From: Crocinitomicaceae bacterium
GTDB lineage: Bacteria; Bacteroidota; Bacteroidia; Flavobacteriales_D; Crocinitomicaceae
Direction: 5' to 3'
Length of the DNA: 64,000 bases
Assembly: GCA_022447585.1 (NCBI GenBank)
Contig: JAKVAR010000006.1
Coordinates: forward strand, 620,001-684,000
Positions 1 to 10,046 of the stretch are shown one piece after another. How positions within the stretch are numbered: the first letter of the stretch is position 1; each line of letters begins with the position of its first letter. The notes under the pieces are model-generated. The model was not told the DNA's origin, searched no databases, and was given only the letters and a program-made list of their open reading frames with translations. The position numbers and the translations under genes are program-made.

Positions 1-1830
1 TTCTGTTTTTACAACAGCATGACGGTGAGAGAATGTTCCTCGTTCCACGTCTTGTCCAGAAATACGAACAGGATGTCCTTCATCTAAAAGTGTCGCATAA
101 GCTAACATTTCCGCAGCACCCCAATCTAACCTGTCCTCTTTAATAGAATTCAGTCTATCCTTAAATATTTTAGAGATTTTTCTGAAGTACTTTTTGCCCT
201 CTGGAAGCGTTGCTAGCTTTTCTCCAAGGTCTTCCAATTTCTTTTTATCTACTCCAGTAGCCGGAGAGGTAATAAAATCTTCTGATTTACCAGGGCGATA
301 ACCTTCCCAAGCATCACTTAAGAAATCATAAACTAATGCTTTATCTTGCTTACGAGATTCGGCGAATTCCGATTCAAGGTAATCATTGAATTCTTCAGTT
401 AATTTCTTCGCGTCATCCTTGGTCATAACTCCTTCAGAAACCAATTGACTTAAGTAAATGTCCTTTGGATTAGGATGCTTAGAGATTAAACTATATAAAT
501 TTGGCTGTGTGAACTTAGGCTCATCACCTTCGTTGTGACCATACTTCCTATATCCTAATAAATCGATAAAAATGTCACTGTTAAAGTGTTGACGATATTC
601 CATCGCCATTTCCATTACTTGTACAACTGCTTCAATATCATCACCATTTACGTGAAAGACAGGGCATAAAGTAGTTTTTGCTACATCAGTGCAATAAGTT
701 GAAGAACGGCCATCTAAATAGTTAGTTGTAAATCCGACCTGATTATTTGTAACAATGTGTATTGTTCCTCCAGTTTTATACCCATCTAATTGGGCCATTT
801 GTATAGTTTCATAAACAACACCTTGACCTGCAATTGCAGCATCACCATGTATCAACACGGGACAAACTTTTTTATTATCGCTTTTTAAAACTTGATCAAC
901 TTTAGCTCTTGCAATTCCTTCAACTACTGGATTTACAGCCTCTAGGTGAGAAGGGTTTGGCGATAAAGTAAGTACGATATCCTTGCCGTTTTTAGATTTG
1001 ACAAAAGATGTAAAACCTTGGTGATACTTAACATCACCATCAAAACGCTCACCAATTTCAAATTCTTTCCCTTCAAATTCAGAGAAGATATCTTTTGGGC
1101 GTTTTTCAAATATGTTTGTCAGTGTATTTAAACGACCTCTATGTGCCATTCCTACAACAAACTGTTCAACGCCGATATCCGAACCCTTTTGAACAAGAGT
1201 GTCTAGGGCTGGAATTAGCGCTTCTAATCCTTCAACAGAGAATCGTTTTTGACCAACGAATTTCTTACCAAGGAAAGACTCAAATCCAGTTGCTTGATTT
1301 AACTTTTTGTAAATCTCAATTTTACGATTTGCATCATATTGAGGTCTGTTCTTTAATTCTATGGCGTTTTTAAACCATTGAATATGATTTGGCTCACGCA
1401 TGTACATATACTCAATCCCAATAGATTGACAATATGTTTCTTCGAGATCCTTAATGATATCGCGAAGCGTTGCTGGACCGATACCAATTTCTTCTCCCGC
1501 TTGAAAAACCATGTCCATATCGCTTTCTTCTAAACCAAAGTTTGCAATATCGAGAGACGGGGTATAAGTTCTTCTATCTCGAACAGGGTTTGTTTTTGTG
1601 AAAAGGTGACCACGATTTCTATAACCGTCGATCAAGTTTATCACTTTAAATTCTTTTTGGAAATTCTCAGGAATTTCTCCTCCATCTTTGAAGTTTGTTC
1701 GAGCGAAGTCAAATCCTTCAAAGAATTTTCTCCATCCGAGGTCAACACTCTCAGGGTCTTGCATGTACGATTTGTACAGATGGTCTATAGCGTTTACATC
1801 CGCGTTACCAACATATGATACTTTATCCAT
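1..1830 (-). CDS. sucA: 2-oxoglutarate dehydrogenase E1 component (5' part, cut by window edge)
   Basis: TCA-cycle thiamine-diphosphate enzyme that decarboxylates 2-oxoglutarate within the OGDH complex. The minus strand is open from the ATG at 1830 to the window edge, giving 610 residues of roughly 920. The N-terminal segment SYVGNADVNAIDHLYKSY is the E1 lipoyl-complex docking type. AHRGRLNTL and HGDAAIAGQGVVYET are the conserved thiamine-diphosphate/Mg site segments, and GYRKYGHNEGDEP also matches the family. The start is supported by a -7 box (TAAATTTG on the minus strand, 1860-1867) about 30 bases upstream. The C-terminal transketolase-like domain and the stop lie outside the window; sucB would be expected downstream but cannot be seen. 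Confidence 0.96.
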   Translation of the reverse strand, partial: MDKVSYVGNADVNAIDHLYKSYMQDPESVDLGWRKFFEGFDFARTNFKDGGEIPENFQKEFKVINLIDGYRNRGHLFTKTNPVRDRRTYTPSLDIANFGLEESDMDMVFQAGEEIGIGPATLRDIIKDLEETYCQSIGIEYMYMREPNHIQWFKNAIELKNRPQYDANRKIEIYKKLNQATGFESFLGKKFVGQKRFSVEGLEALIPALDTLVQKGSDIGVEQFVVGMAHRGRLNTLTNIFEKRPKDIFSEFEGKEFEIGERFDGDVKYHQGFTSFVKSKNGKDIVLTLSPNPSHLEAVNPVVEGIARAKVDQVLKSDNKKVCPVLIHGDAAIAGQGVVYETIQMAQLDGYKTGGTIHIVTNNQVGFTTNYLDGRSSTYCTDVAKTTLCPVFHVNGDDIEAVVQVMEMAMEYRQHFNSDIFIDLLGYRKYGHNEGDEPKFTQPNLYSLISKHPNPKDIYLSQLVSEGVMTKDDAKKLTEEFNDYLESEFAESRKQDKALVYDFLSDAWEGYRPGKSEDFITSPATGVDKKKLEDLGEKLATLPEGKKYFRKISKIFKDRLNSIKEDRLDWGAAEMLAYATLLDEGHPVRISGQDVERGTFSHRHAVVKTE

Positions 1831-1859
1831 TATTTCTTGTGCACAGTTTTATGGAATCC

Positions 1860-1867
1860 CAAATTTA
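1860..1867 (-). promoter_or_regulatory. Bacteroidota -7 box for sucA
   Basis: Plus-strand CAAATTTA reads TAAATTTG on the minus strand and fits TAnnTTTG. It lies 30 bases before the sucA ATG. No convincing -33 TTG was found. The rest of 1831-2118 is AT-rich divergent intergenic DNA with no gene. Confidence 0.5.
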
Positions 1868-2118
1868 GACAATTTGAACACTTACCACCATTAGAATCTC
1901 GAAAAATGACCAATAATCTGTTAGTTTTTTAAAATTAGTGCTCAAAATAGAGTTTTTCCGAGAGTTTACTTAGTACTAAGTACTTAATTTAACCGCTTTA
2001 TAGTTGGTTGATTAATGAAAATGCTGTTAATAAAAAAAATAAGCTGTTCCTAAAATGAACTAGATGGGTAAAAGAGATAAACTTTTTATTTGTGTCGCAA
2101 ACACTAATTTAATCTAAT

Positions 2119-4140
2119 ATGAAAAAACAAGACTTAATTAAAACACTTTTATTCACCATAGCGTCCATTTTTATTGGAACTGCTGCTTATTCACAATGTT
2201 CATTTACTGGACTTGATTCAGAGTATTGTTCTGACGCAAGCCCGGTAACATTGACTGGAGAAACGGCAGGCGGTGTGTTTACGGGAGCTGGAATGACAGG
2301 AGATGTATTTGATCCCGCAGCGGCAGGAAGTGGTAATCATGATATCACATACAATGTTGAGATTAATAAAGCAAAATATTACTTAAGGCCTCAAGTTGGT
2401 GAGCCATGGGGGTCTACGTCAAATACTGATGCAATGGATTTGGCATTTGGATCTGGAAATTGGACGTTAGGTATTTTAGAATTACTTGATCCAGCAGCTA
2501 TTTTTACAAATGAAACAGGATTTGTATTTATTGATGGTAGTGATCAAGGTGCTGATGAGCTGGAAACATTTCTAACTGCTAATATTACCGCCATTGAAGC
2601 ATGGGTGTATTCTGGTGGTAGATTGTTAATGAATGCTGCACCAAATGTAGGAGGAGATATTGATTTTGGCTTTAACGGTTCCACTTTGGTTTATTCAAAT
2701 GCATCTTCTAGTGTTGATGTGGTTGATTTAAAGCATCCGGCTTTTGTTGGACCAAATACAACAGTCGCAGGAACAATGACGGGCGGTTCATATAGCCATG
2801 CACACATTACAGGAAACGACTTTACAAGTGTTCTTGTAAACTCAACAGATGCTACTAATATTGTTGTTTGTGAAAAAGCCTGGGGTGAAGGACGTGTAAT
2901 GATGGGAGGTATGACGATGAGTAGCTTTCACTCTCCACTATTAGAAGCGAATAATTTTAGAGCAAATTTATTGAGCTACATGGGATATGGAAAGAATAAA
3001 TTCTACTTAACGGCTCAAGTTGGAGATCCTTGGGGTTCAACGGCTAATTCTGATGCTATGGACTTAGCATTTGGAATGGGGCTTTGGTCAAGAGATATTT
3101 TTGAAACACTTGATCCGTTAGAAATTTTTTCCGAGAACACATCTGTTGTTTTTATTGATGGGAGTGATGATGGTGCGATTGAGTTAGCAGCATTTTTACT
3201 TGCAAACCAATCGGTTATTGAGAATTGGGTTAATTTGGGAGGAAGTTTATTGATAAATGCTGCGCCTAACGAAGGTGGGGATATTGATCTTGGTTTTAAT
3301 GGATCTACTTTAATTTATGCAAATCCTTCTAATTCTGTTACTGTTTCTGATTTGGCACACCCGGCTTATGTTGGTCCAAATACACCAACTTCCGCTACAA
3401 TGACGGGTGGTTCATATAGTCATGCTCATATTACCGGAACTGGGTTTACTGATGTCCTTGCAAACTCAAATGACGCAAGTATTGTCGTTTTGCGCGAAAA
3501 GGCCTGGGGCGAAGGTAGAGTTATGATGGGAGGAATGACTACTAGTAATTATCATTCTCCATTGTTAGAAGCAAATAACTATAGAGCTAACTTATTAGTT
3601 CATATGTCTGAATTGTATGATGGAACTTTTTGTTCAACTACAAATCAGGTAACTGTTTTAGAGCCAATTGCTTTGACTTATAGTACTAGTGATGAAATGC
3701 TTGGAATGGATGGTTCGATTGATATTACGGTTTCTGGAGGTCTTGCGCCTTACTCATTTGACTGGGATAATGACGGTACTGGAGATTTCGATGATTTAGA
3801 AGACTTATCTAGTTTGACAAATGGTAGTTATGTTGTTACTGTAGAAGATGATGCTGGATGCCTGTATAGCGAAACAATAACTGTAAATAGTCAACTTGGA
3901 ATTGATAATCAAGTAAAAATTGCAATGAAGCTATACCCAAATCCTACGCAAGGTGAAACTACGATAGAGGTTGAAGGTAACTTCACATATGTGTTTACTG
4001 ATTTAAATGGAAAAGTGATTTCACAAGGAGCAGGTTTCAATAAAGAAATAATTGACCTTACTCCTTTATATAGTGGTGTTTACTTTGTTAAAGTATCAAC
4101 TAATGAGGCTAGTGAAACGCATAGACTGGTTAAGAAGTAA
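2119..4140 (+). CDS. Secreted T9SS cargo protein with tandemly duplicated ~200-residue domain, SprB repeat and type A sorting domain
   Basis: Residues 1-25 are a Sec signal peptide ending AAYSQ. Two domains of about 200 residues (roughly 88-288 and 297-495) are near copies. Each starts KxYLxxQVGxPWGST, contains VFIDGSDxGAxEL, a LLxNAAPNxGGDIDxGFNGSTL segment and GSYSHAHITG, and ends AWGEGRVMMGGMT followed by SPLLEANNxRANLL. This layout resembles a class I amidotransferase-like (ThuA/GIFT type) fold, which is inferred. Residues about 510-590 form a SprB-type repeat (GGLAPYSFDWDNDG, LTNGSYVVTVEDDAGC). Residues about 600-673 are a T9SS type A sorting domain (LYPNPTQGETTIEV, then GVYFVKVSTN). It is expected on the cell surface or secreted. 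Function unknown. Confidence 0.85.
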   Translation: MKKQDLIKTLLFTIASIFIGTAAYSQCSFTGLDSEYCSDASPVTLTGETAGGVFTGAGMTGDVFDPAAAGSGNHDITYNVEINKAKYYLRPQVGEPWGSTSNTDAMDLAFGSGNWTLGILELLDPAAIFTNETGFVFIDGSDQGADELETFLTANITAIEAWVYSGGRLLMNAAPNVGGDIDFGFNGSTLVYSNASSSVDVVDLKHPAFVGPNTTVAGTMTGGSYSHAHITGNDFTSVLVNSTDATNIVVCEKAWGEGRVMMGGMTMSSFHSPLLEANNFRANLLSYMGYGKNKFYLTAQVGDPWGSTANSDAMDLAFGMGLWSRDIFETLDPLEIFSENTSVVFIDGSDDGAIELAAFLLANQSVIENWVNLGGSLLINAAPNEGGDIDLGFNGSTLIYANPSNSVTVSDLAHPAYVGPNTPTSATMTGGSYSHAHITGTGFTDVLANSNDASIVVLREKAWGEGRVMMGGMTTSNYHSPLLEANNYRANLLVHMSELYDGTFCSTTNQVTVLEPIALTYSTSDEMLGMDGSIDITVSGGLAPYSFDWDNDGTGDFDDLEDLSSLTNGSYVVTVEDDAGCLYSETITVNSQLGIDNQVKIAMKLYPNPTQGETTIEVEGNFTYVFTDLNGKVISQGAGFNKEIIDLTPLYSGVYFVKVSTNEASETHRLVKK

Positions 4141-4164
4141 CCTATAAATGGATTTTAATTTTGT

Positions 4165-4196
4165 CCCCTTTCTCAATTTTGAGGAAGGGGTTTTTT
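4165..4196 (+). terminator. Rho-independent terminator after the T9SS cargo gene
   Basis: CCCCTT and CTCAA pair with TTGAG and AAGGGG in a hairpin with one mismatch, followed by six T. It lies 25 bases after the stop codon. Confidence 0.85.
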
Positions 4197-4231
4197 GTAC
4201 AAGAGGGAATTCCTGCAGTGATTCCGATCGA

Positions 4232-4585
4232 TTATGAAAATCGATATCTCAGATGTACTTTGTATGCTTCTCTTCGAATGATAAGGTCGCTGAGAAGAAT
4301 GGGGAAGTCCGTTTTGTTGAGAAGTTCCAAAAAGTGATTTTGAGGAATGTCAATTTGATATAATAGTTGTAAAAGCTGAGATTCTCCTAGTTGCATTACT
4401 TTAATTAGTTTTTCAGCTACGAAATCAATTATCTGGTTATAGTGAAAAGCGGTATTCTCAAATTGTTTGTCAAACATTATTCCATAAAGGCTGAAGTCCT
4501 TGGCTATCTGTTTTTGTGTCTTAATAACAAATTCAGAAGAGTTGAATTCAGATTCTACGTTAGATTTGGAAAGAAAGATATTCAT
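4232..4585 (-). CDS. Hypothetical protein, 117 residues
   Basis: A free-standing minus-strand ORF with an ATG start, flanked by a terminator of the convergent neighbour and by the end of metG about 230 bases upstream. The protein has no signal peptide or membrane segment. It is predicted mostly helical and rich in Leu, Ile and Gln in the second half (MQLGESQLLQLLYQID). No family was recognised. It is credible because no other frame is coding here, but it could be lineage-specific. Confidence 0.55.
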   Translation of the reverse strand: MNIFLSKSNVESEFNSSEFVIKTQKQIAKDFSLYGIMFDKQFENTAFHYNQIIDFVAEKLIKVMQLGESQLLQLLYQIDIPQNHFLELLNKTDFPILLSDLIIRREAYKVHLRYRFS

Positions 4586-4816
4586 AAATTTTTCTACTCT
4601 TATAAGTGATGTGTATGATGCACATCTATTTTTGTGTTAGAAGTATCAATTCTATCTAGTACGTAACTTCAAGCTTGGTTTTCCATGCCAAAATTGGGTT
4701 GTTATTGTGCAAAAAAAACGTGCACACCCTATTCAGAAATGATAAAATATTGTTCTAACATCTATGATTTAATTGATAACTTGCTCATAAACTGTTGGTT
4801 TAAAACTAATTTAGTT

Positions 4817-6877
4817 TTAATGAATACCGCAACCCGCTTCAAAATCTTTTTCAGGAGACATAAAACTCAAGTTTCCATCGTTATCTTCAGCCATCAAAAT
4901 CATGCCTTGAGATTCAACTCCACGAATTTTTCTAGGAGGTAAATTCATAAGAACGGTTACTGTTTTCCCAATTACTTCTTCAGGTGAATAATGTTTCGCA
5001 ATTCCAGAAACAATAGTTCTTGTGTCTAGTCCAGTGTTAACCGTAAGTTTCAATAGCTTATCAGCCTTTTTTACTTTTTCAGCATCAACAATAGTTCCTA
5101 AGCGCATATCCATTTTGGAAAATTCATCAAAGGATGCATTCTCTTTTTGTGGATCAAATATTGTTTCAATCGATTTTGTAGCTTCCAGCTTTTCTAATTC
5201 AGTTTCAACAAGAGAATCTTCAATTTTTTGAAAGAGAATACTTGGTTTATGAGTTGAATGCCCTTCAGGTATTAGGTCTAATTTTCCTGCATTTTCCCAA
5301 GTTGTAGTTTTGAAATCTAAAAATTCAGATAGCTTTTCAGCAGTTGAAGGTAAGAAAGGTTGTAGTACAATGCTCAAGTTCGCAGTTATTTGAATAGCGA
5401 TGTTCATGATGGTTGCTACACGTTCTGCATTCGCTGGGTCTTTGACCATTTTCCATGGCTCAGTTTCTGCTAAATATTCATTCCCAAGTCGAGCTAGTTT
5501 CATTGCTTCGGCTTGAGCTTCTCTTAATTTATAATCGTAAACCAATTTCGAAATTCGAGCAGGAATTGCTTCCATTGTAGCTATGACATCTTTATCAGTG
5601 TCAGTTAGTATTCCAAGTGCAGGAACATTACCATTATAATATTTCTGTGTAAGAACTAATGCGCGATTGACAAAGTTTCCAAGGATATTTGCTAACTCAC
5701 TGTTAACTCTAGTTTGAAACTCTTTCCACGTGAATTCGCTGTCTTTGGTTTCAGGGGCAATTGACGTCAAAACGTACTTTAACTCATCAATTTTGTCTGG
5801 ATATGCTTCAATATACTCGTGTAACCAAACGGCCCAGTTTCTTGATGTTGAAAGCTTATCTCCTTCAAGGTTTAAAAATTCATAAGCAGGGACATTATCA
5901 GGTAAAATAAGCCCTTCATGCGCTTTAAGAAGAATAGGAAAGATGATTGCGTGAAAAACGATATTATCTTTACCAATGAAGTGCACCAATTTACGATCTC
6001 CAGTCCAGTAGTCCTTCCAATCTTTATTGTTTTCCTTAGCCCACTGTTTTGTAGCAGAAATGTATCCAATTGGAGCATCTAGCCAAACATATAAAACTTT
6101 ACCATCACCTCCTTCTACAGGAACCTTTACCCCCCAGTCTAAATCTCTAGTCATTGCTCTTGGGCGCAATCCGTTATCAAGCCATGACATACATTGACCC
6201 ACAACTTGATTTCTCCATTTTGAGGCATCATGCTGACCTACACCATCTAAAGTGCCTTCCTTAACCCATTCTTTTAACCATTTTTCATGATTTTGCATTG
6301 GCAAATACCAATGAGAAGTAGAACGCATTATGGGTGTTTTTCCACTCAAAGTAGATTTAGGGTTGATTAAATCTGTTGGACTTAAAGCCGAACCGCATTT
6401 TTCGCATTGATCACCATAAGCATCTTCGTTTTTACAACTAGGACAAGTACCTGTAATATATCTGTCAGCTAAAAATTGATTAAATTCTTCATCGTAATAT
6501 TGTTCGCTCGTTTCTTTGGTGAATTGATTTTTGTCGTCTAAAACTTTGAAAAAATCTTTGGCAGTTTCATGATGGATTTCACTTGATGTTCGATGGAAAA
6601 TATCAAATGAAATATCAAAATCCTTGAATGCTTTTCCAATGATACCATTGTATTTATCTACAATTTCTTGAGGTGTGATACCTTCTTTTTTAGCACGCAA
6701 TGTGATTGCGGCACCATGCTCATCACTCCCACAGATGAAGGCGACATCATGATTATTCATTCGTAAGAACCTTACAAAAATATCTGAAGGTAAATAAACG
6801 CCAGCAACGTGTCCTAAATGGAGGGGTCCGTTAGCATATGGCAAAGCAGCCGTAACGGTGAATTTTTCTTTTGTCAT
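4817..6877 (-). CDS. metG: Methionyl-tRNA synthetase
   Basis: Charges tRNA-Met with methionine in the cytoplasm. The class I HIGH motif appears as HLGH near residue 20 and KMSKS as KLSTS near 345. A zinc knuckle CPSCKNEDAYGDQCEKCG lies at about residues 146-163. The C-terminal 110 residues form the EMAP/Trbp111 tRNA-binding domain (MDMRLGTIVDAEKVKKADKL, and PPRKIRGVESQGMIL), so this is the long dimeric type at 686 residues, the normal length. The ATG at 6877 is preceded by a -7 box at 6902-6909. Confidence 0.98.
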   Translation of the reverse strand: MTKEKFTVTAALPYANGPLHLGHVAGVYLPSDIFVRFLRMNNHDVAFICGSDEHGAAITLRAKKEGITPQEIVDKYNGIIGKAFKDFDISFDIFHRTSSEIHHETAKDFFKVLDDKNQFTKETSEQYYDEEFNQFLADRYITGTCPSCKNEDAYGDQCEKCGSALSPTDLINPKSTLSGKTPIMRSTSHWYLPMQNHEKWLKEWVKEGTLDGVGQHDASKWRNQVVGQCMSWLDNGLRPRAMTRDLDWGVKVPVEGGDGKVLYVWLDAPIGYISATKQWAKENNKDWKDYWTGDRKLVHFIGKDNIVFHAIIFPILLKAHEGLILPDNVPAYEFLNLEGDKLSTSRNWAVWLHEYIEAYPDKIDELKYVLTSIAPETKDSEFTWKEFQTRVNSELANILGNFVNRALVLTQKYYNGNVPALGILTDTDKDVIATMEAIPARISKLVYDYKLREAQAEAMKLARLGNEYLAETEPWKMVKDPANAERVATIMNIAIQITANLSIVLQPFLPSTAEKLSEFLDFKTTTWENAGKLDLIPEGHSTHKPSILFQKIEDSLVETELEKLEATKSIETIFDPQKENASFDEFSKMDMRLGTIVDAEKVKKADKLLKLTVNTGLDTRTIVSGIAKHYSPEEVIGKTVTVLMNLPPRKIRGVESQGMILMAEDNDGNLSFMSPEKDFEAGCGIH

Positions 6878-6901
6878 TTCGAAATGATGAAATTATTTCC
6901 G

Positions 6902-6909
6902 CAAAGTTA
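6902..6909 (-). promoter_or_regulatory. -7 box for metG
   Basis: CAAAGTTA on the plus strand reads TAACTTTG on the minus strand, fitting TAnnTTTG, 25 bases before the metG ATG. Confidence 0.5.
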
Positions 6910-6960
6910 CTAAAAGCCTTTGATGAGAGCTAATAATCAGAACTATGAAAGTTTCAATAT

Positions 6961-8298
6961 CTATAAAGCCATTTCAGCTTCAAGAAATCGAATGTCAAAT
7001 TTTTCCAATTCATTTAAAATTGGAGTATAGATTTCTTTCTGAACAGGAAGTGTAACTCCCTTTTTGTTGAGTGAACCAGTTAGTATCATTTTAGCACAAA
7101 TTGCTGCAGGAATCCCCACTGTATTTGACATTGAAGTATACATTTGATCTTCACCAATATTTACCATGTGAGAAGAAATTGAATATTTTTCATTGTTTAG
7201 TTCATACTCGAATTGATGAACCATCACAAGCATGTCTTTATCCTGAGGATCTAAAGAGAGCTTTGGAACCAGAATTTGCTGTAGCACTTGAGCCGGAGTT
7301 GCACCTTCCAATGCTAATAAGGGCTGATCTTCAAATAGTCCTAACCATTCAAACTTGTCATATGTATCTATGCGCTCTGGACGAAGGAAATCTCTAAACT
7401 TATCTTCGACAGTTTTACTTGAATTGTATGGTAAGAATGCGTTCAAGAATTTTCTTGGAGTTAAGCCCTCTGTATTTACAAGTTTGTATGTGTCATCTGT
7501 CATGCCTAGCTCAATAAGAACGTCCCAAGCTTTACAATACCCTGGCCTCCTTAGCGTTCCTCTGAAAATTGTCGGAATATCTTCTAGCCCATATGTTCTT
7601 CTGTAGGAAAGGGAGTCACGATTGGCATAACCTTCAAATTCACCAAAACCATCAACAGATATTTTGTCTAGTCTTCCAAAAAGTCTGTTGTAAGGAATGT
7701 ATTTATATTGATCATTTCTTTTGAAGCAAGCCGCACCTCCTTGTCCCGCAAGCACAACGTTTCTAGGATTCCAAGTAAACTTGTAATTCCATGGGTTATT
7801 GTCAGATTCTGGAGCAATTAGACCACCGCAAAATGATTTGAAGCTTGTTATCTTGCCGCCTTTAGATTTAATTTCATCTATAATCTTCATTGCACTCATG
7901 TGGTCAATGCCAGGGTCTACGCCTATCTCATTCATGATTATGATTCCGGCATCTTTAGCTTTTTGATCCAAAGCTTTCATTTCAGGTGAAATGTATGATG
8001 GTGTAATCAAATCTGTTTTTAAATCGATACAATCTTTGGCGACATCTATGTGAAATCTTGCAGGTAGCATTGAAATTACAATATCCGCCTTTTCGATTTC
8101 TGGTCTTCTTTCAACAGCGTCTAATGCGTTGAAACTTAAGGCAACTCCATTTATATGTCCGTTAATTTTAGATTTAACCAAGTCAATGTCTCGGTCAACA
8201 ATACGAACTTGCCACTCATGGTTTAAAGAGTTTTCTAATAGGTATCTTATAAGAGATGAAGCTGAAAGCCCAGCCCCTAGAACGAGAATCGTTTTCAT
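6961..8298 (-). CDS. Saccharopine dehydrogenase-family protein (LYS9-like)
   Basis: An NAD(P)-dependent oxidoreductase of the saccharopine dehydrogenase (glutamate-forming) type. VLGAGLSASSLIRYLLE at the N-terminus is the Rossmann dinucleotide-binding loop. The conserved segments NEIGVDPGIDHMSA and FKSFCGGLIAPESDNNPWNYK are typical of this 440-450 residue family. In Bacteroidota it is commonly annotated as lysine-degradation saccharopine dehydrogenase, but the substrate is not shown by sequence. It is monocistronic, 83 bases from metG, with a -7 box just upstream of its ATG (8318-8325). Confidence 0.88.
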   Translation of the reverse strand: MKTILVLGAGLSASSLIRYLLENSLNHEWQVRIVDRDIDLVKSKINGHINGVALSFNALDAVERRPEIEKADIVISMLPARFHIDVAKDCIDLKTDLITPSYISPEMKALDQKAKDAGIIIMNEIGVDPGIDHMSAMKIIDEIKSKGGKITSFKSFCGGLIAPESDNNPWNYKFTWNPRNVVLAGQGGAACFKRNDQYKYIPYNRLFGRLDKISVDGFGEFEGYANRDSLSYRRTYGLEDIPTIFRGTLRRPGYCKAWDVLIELGMTDDTYKLVNTEGLTPRKFLNAFLPYNSSKTVEDKFRDFLRPERIDTYDKFEWLGLFEDQPLLALEGATPAQVLQQILVPKLSLDPQDKDMLVMVHQFEYELNNEKYSISSHMVNIGEDQMYTSMSNTVGIPAAICAKMILTGSLNKKGVTLPVQKEIYTPILNELEKFDIRFLEAEMAL

Positions 8299-8317
8299 AA
8301 TTATACTTGATTTATAT

Positions 8318-8325
8318 CAAATGTA
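8318..8325 (-). promoter_or_regulatory. -7 box for the saccharopine dehydrogenase-like gene
   Basis: CAAATGTA reads TACATTTG on the minus strand, a good TAnnTTTG match, 20 bases before the ATG at 8298. Confidence 0.5.
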
Positions 8326-8394
8326 GATAATGAAACTTCAGATTCAAAACGTTAAATAAAAAACTTTTGAACCGTTAGAGTGTTAAAATTTGTT

Positions 8395-9097
8395 TTAGGA
8401 GTCCAATTCAGTGTCTATTCTTGTGATTTCATTAATTTCATTGTTTTCAAAATACCATACATAGGATATTCCTTGAACATTAGATGATAATAAGTCATCT
8501 GCAGTAATAATGGCTATATCTGGCGCTGGAAGCATGTTTACTTGGATGTTGTTAGCGACAAAAGTTAATTTCCCTATAAACAAAATGTGAACTTGATTTA
8601 CCCGCTTCAATTCCATTTTCTTTTCTGCTAAATGATATGGACAATCCTAGGGTATTTGGGTTGATTATAGAACGATTTTTTTGATTTGTGCTAATTTTAT
8701 CCGTGTACCAATAAGTTATCGTAAGTCCGTTAGAAAGAACGGTTGCTTTTTTACATTTGTATCCTAAAGTCATCCTAGTCTCATCGAAGTATTTCGTTAT
8801 GGTATTGGGGTATTTTGTCATTTGTTTCGGTTCTATGCCTTTCGTGCTCGAAACGGAGGCAAATTTTCCTTTTGAACTGTTGGTTAAATAGATTGCTTTT
8901 TGTGTGGTTTGATCTAGGACGAGAATCGTATTGTAGAGACACGCCATTTTGAAACCTATGTGCGAAGGCTTATCTGCAAAGTAGACTATCATATTACTAT
9001 CATTGTAGAGTGCAGCTGATTGACGCGTCTTTAGTGATGTGTCAATTGGAATTATTTCAATTGAAAATTGAATGTATCGCTCTTCTAATTTAATCAT
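8395..9097 (-). pseudogene. Frameshifted GLPGLI/DUF4412-like protein gene
   Basis: Two overlapping minus-strand frames, 9097-8552 (181 residues) and 8616-8395 (73 residues), look like the two parts of one protein. The first part has family-like features: YIQFSIEIIP start, NMIVYFADKPSHIGF, a threonine-rich strand, then TITYWYTDKIS. It runs into a stop after REINFCR. The other frame continues with FVANNIQVNMLPAPDIAIIT, which resembles the end of such proteins. One base gained or lost between about 8552 and 8616 would join them. The N-terminus also lacks the expected signal peptide; no in-frame upstream ATG exists. A sequencing error is the alternative explanation. Confidence 0.5.
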
Positions 9098-9216
9098 GAA
9101 AAAGCAAATTTCACGAAAAAGACCAATAGATTTAATACGTAAATTATTTTAAAATAAATGTATGAATGAATCGAGCTCAAATATCAGTCCGTATTGAATC
9201 GGAAAAATCTTTTTAA

Positions 9217-9960
9217 ATGCTTAATTTTGTTGGAAACAAGTTTAAAAGTATGGGTAGAGCATTTGAATATCGTAGAGCTGCAAAAGAAAAACGTTGGGAT
9301 AAAATGTCCAAGTTATTTCCGAAATTAGGTAAAGCCATAACAATGGCCGCAAAAGAGGGAGGAACAGATCCGGACATGAATGCTTCTTTAAGAACTGCGA
9401 TTAAAAATGCGAAAGGGCAGAATATGCCTAAGGATAATATTGAAGCTGCTATCAAAAGAGCTAATGCAAAAGATGCTGAAGCTTATTCTGAAATGAATTA
9501 TGAGGGTAAAGGACCACATGGTGTTCTCGTCTTTGTTGAATGTGCTACAGATAATCCCACACGCACTATAGCAAATGTAAAATCATATTTCAATAAAGCA
9601 GGTGGTTCAATCGTTGGTAATGGTTCATTAGAATTTATGTTCAATAGAAAATCTGTTTTTGAATTTGAGAAAACAGAAGAGATGAATATTGAAGATTTAG
9701 AGCTAGAGCTTATCGATGCTGGGCTAGAAGAAATTGAAGCGGTAGAAGATAAGGTGTTCATCTACGGAGATTATAAAGCGTTTGGTGAGCTTTCAACTGC
9801 ACTTGAAGGATTAGAAATCGATGTGACAAAATCAAACTTGCAACGTATCCCAACTTCACCTGTTGCATTTACTGATGAGCAATTAGTTGACATTGAGAAA
9901 ATGCTGGATAAAATTGAAGATGACGATGATATCCAACAGGTATTTACAAATATTGAGTAA
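9217..9960 (+). CDS. yebC: YebC/PmpR family protein
   Basis: A conserved cytoplasmic protein of the YebC/PmpR/TACO1 family, described as a transcriptional regulator and, for some members, a translation factor. The N-terminus contains the hallmark [19 protein letters not shown], followed by [20 protein letters not shown] and [18 protein letters not shown]. Typical central motifs [21 protein letters not shown] and [16 protein letters not shown] are present. Length 247 residues is normal. The first residues [16 protein letters not shown] differ slightly from the usual [10 protein letters not shown] start, so initiation at the internal ATG for MGRAF (9250) is possible. Confidence 0.93.
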   Translation: MLNFVGNKFKSMGRAFEYRRAAKEKRWDKMSKLFPKLGKAITMAAKEGGTDPDMNASLRTAIKNAKGQNMPKDNIEAAIKRANAKDAEAYSEMNYEGKGPHGVLVFVECATDNPTRTIANVKSYFNKAGGSIVGNGSLEFMFNRKSVFEFEKTEEMNIEDLELELIDAGLEEIEAVEDKVFIYGDYKAFGELSTALEGLEIDVTKSNLQRIPTSPVAFTDEQLVDIEKMLDKIEDDDDIQQVFTNIE

Positions 9961-10046
9961 ATCCCCCAGAAATTATTCTCATTACATATAATAAACTGAT
10001 AATAAATCAGTTCATCTACCTGTAATGTTATTGTTTAGAACGAATT

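Noticed and set aside
4685..4942. 85-residue plus-strand frame overlapping the end of metG
   Set aside because: Most of it is antisense to a confident metG tRNA-binding domain.
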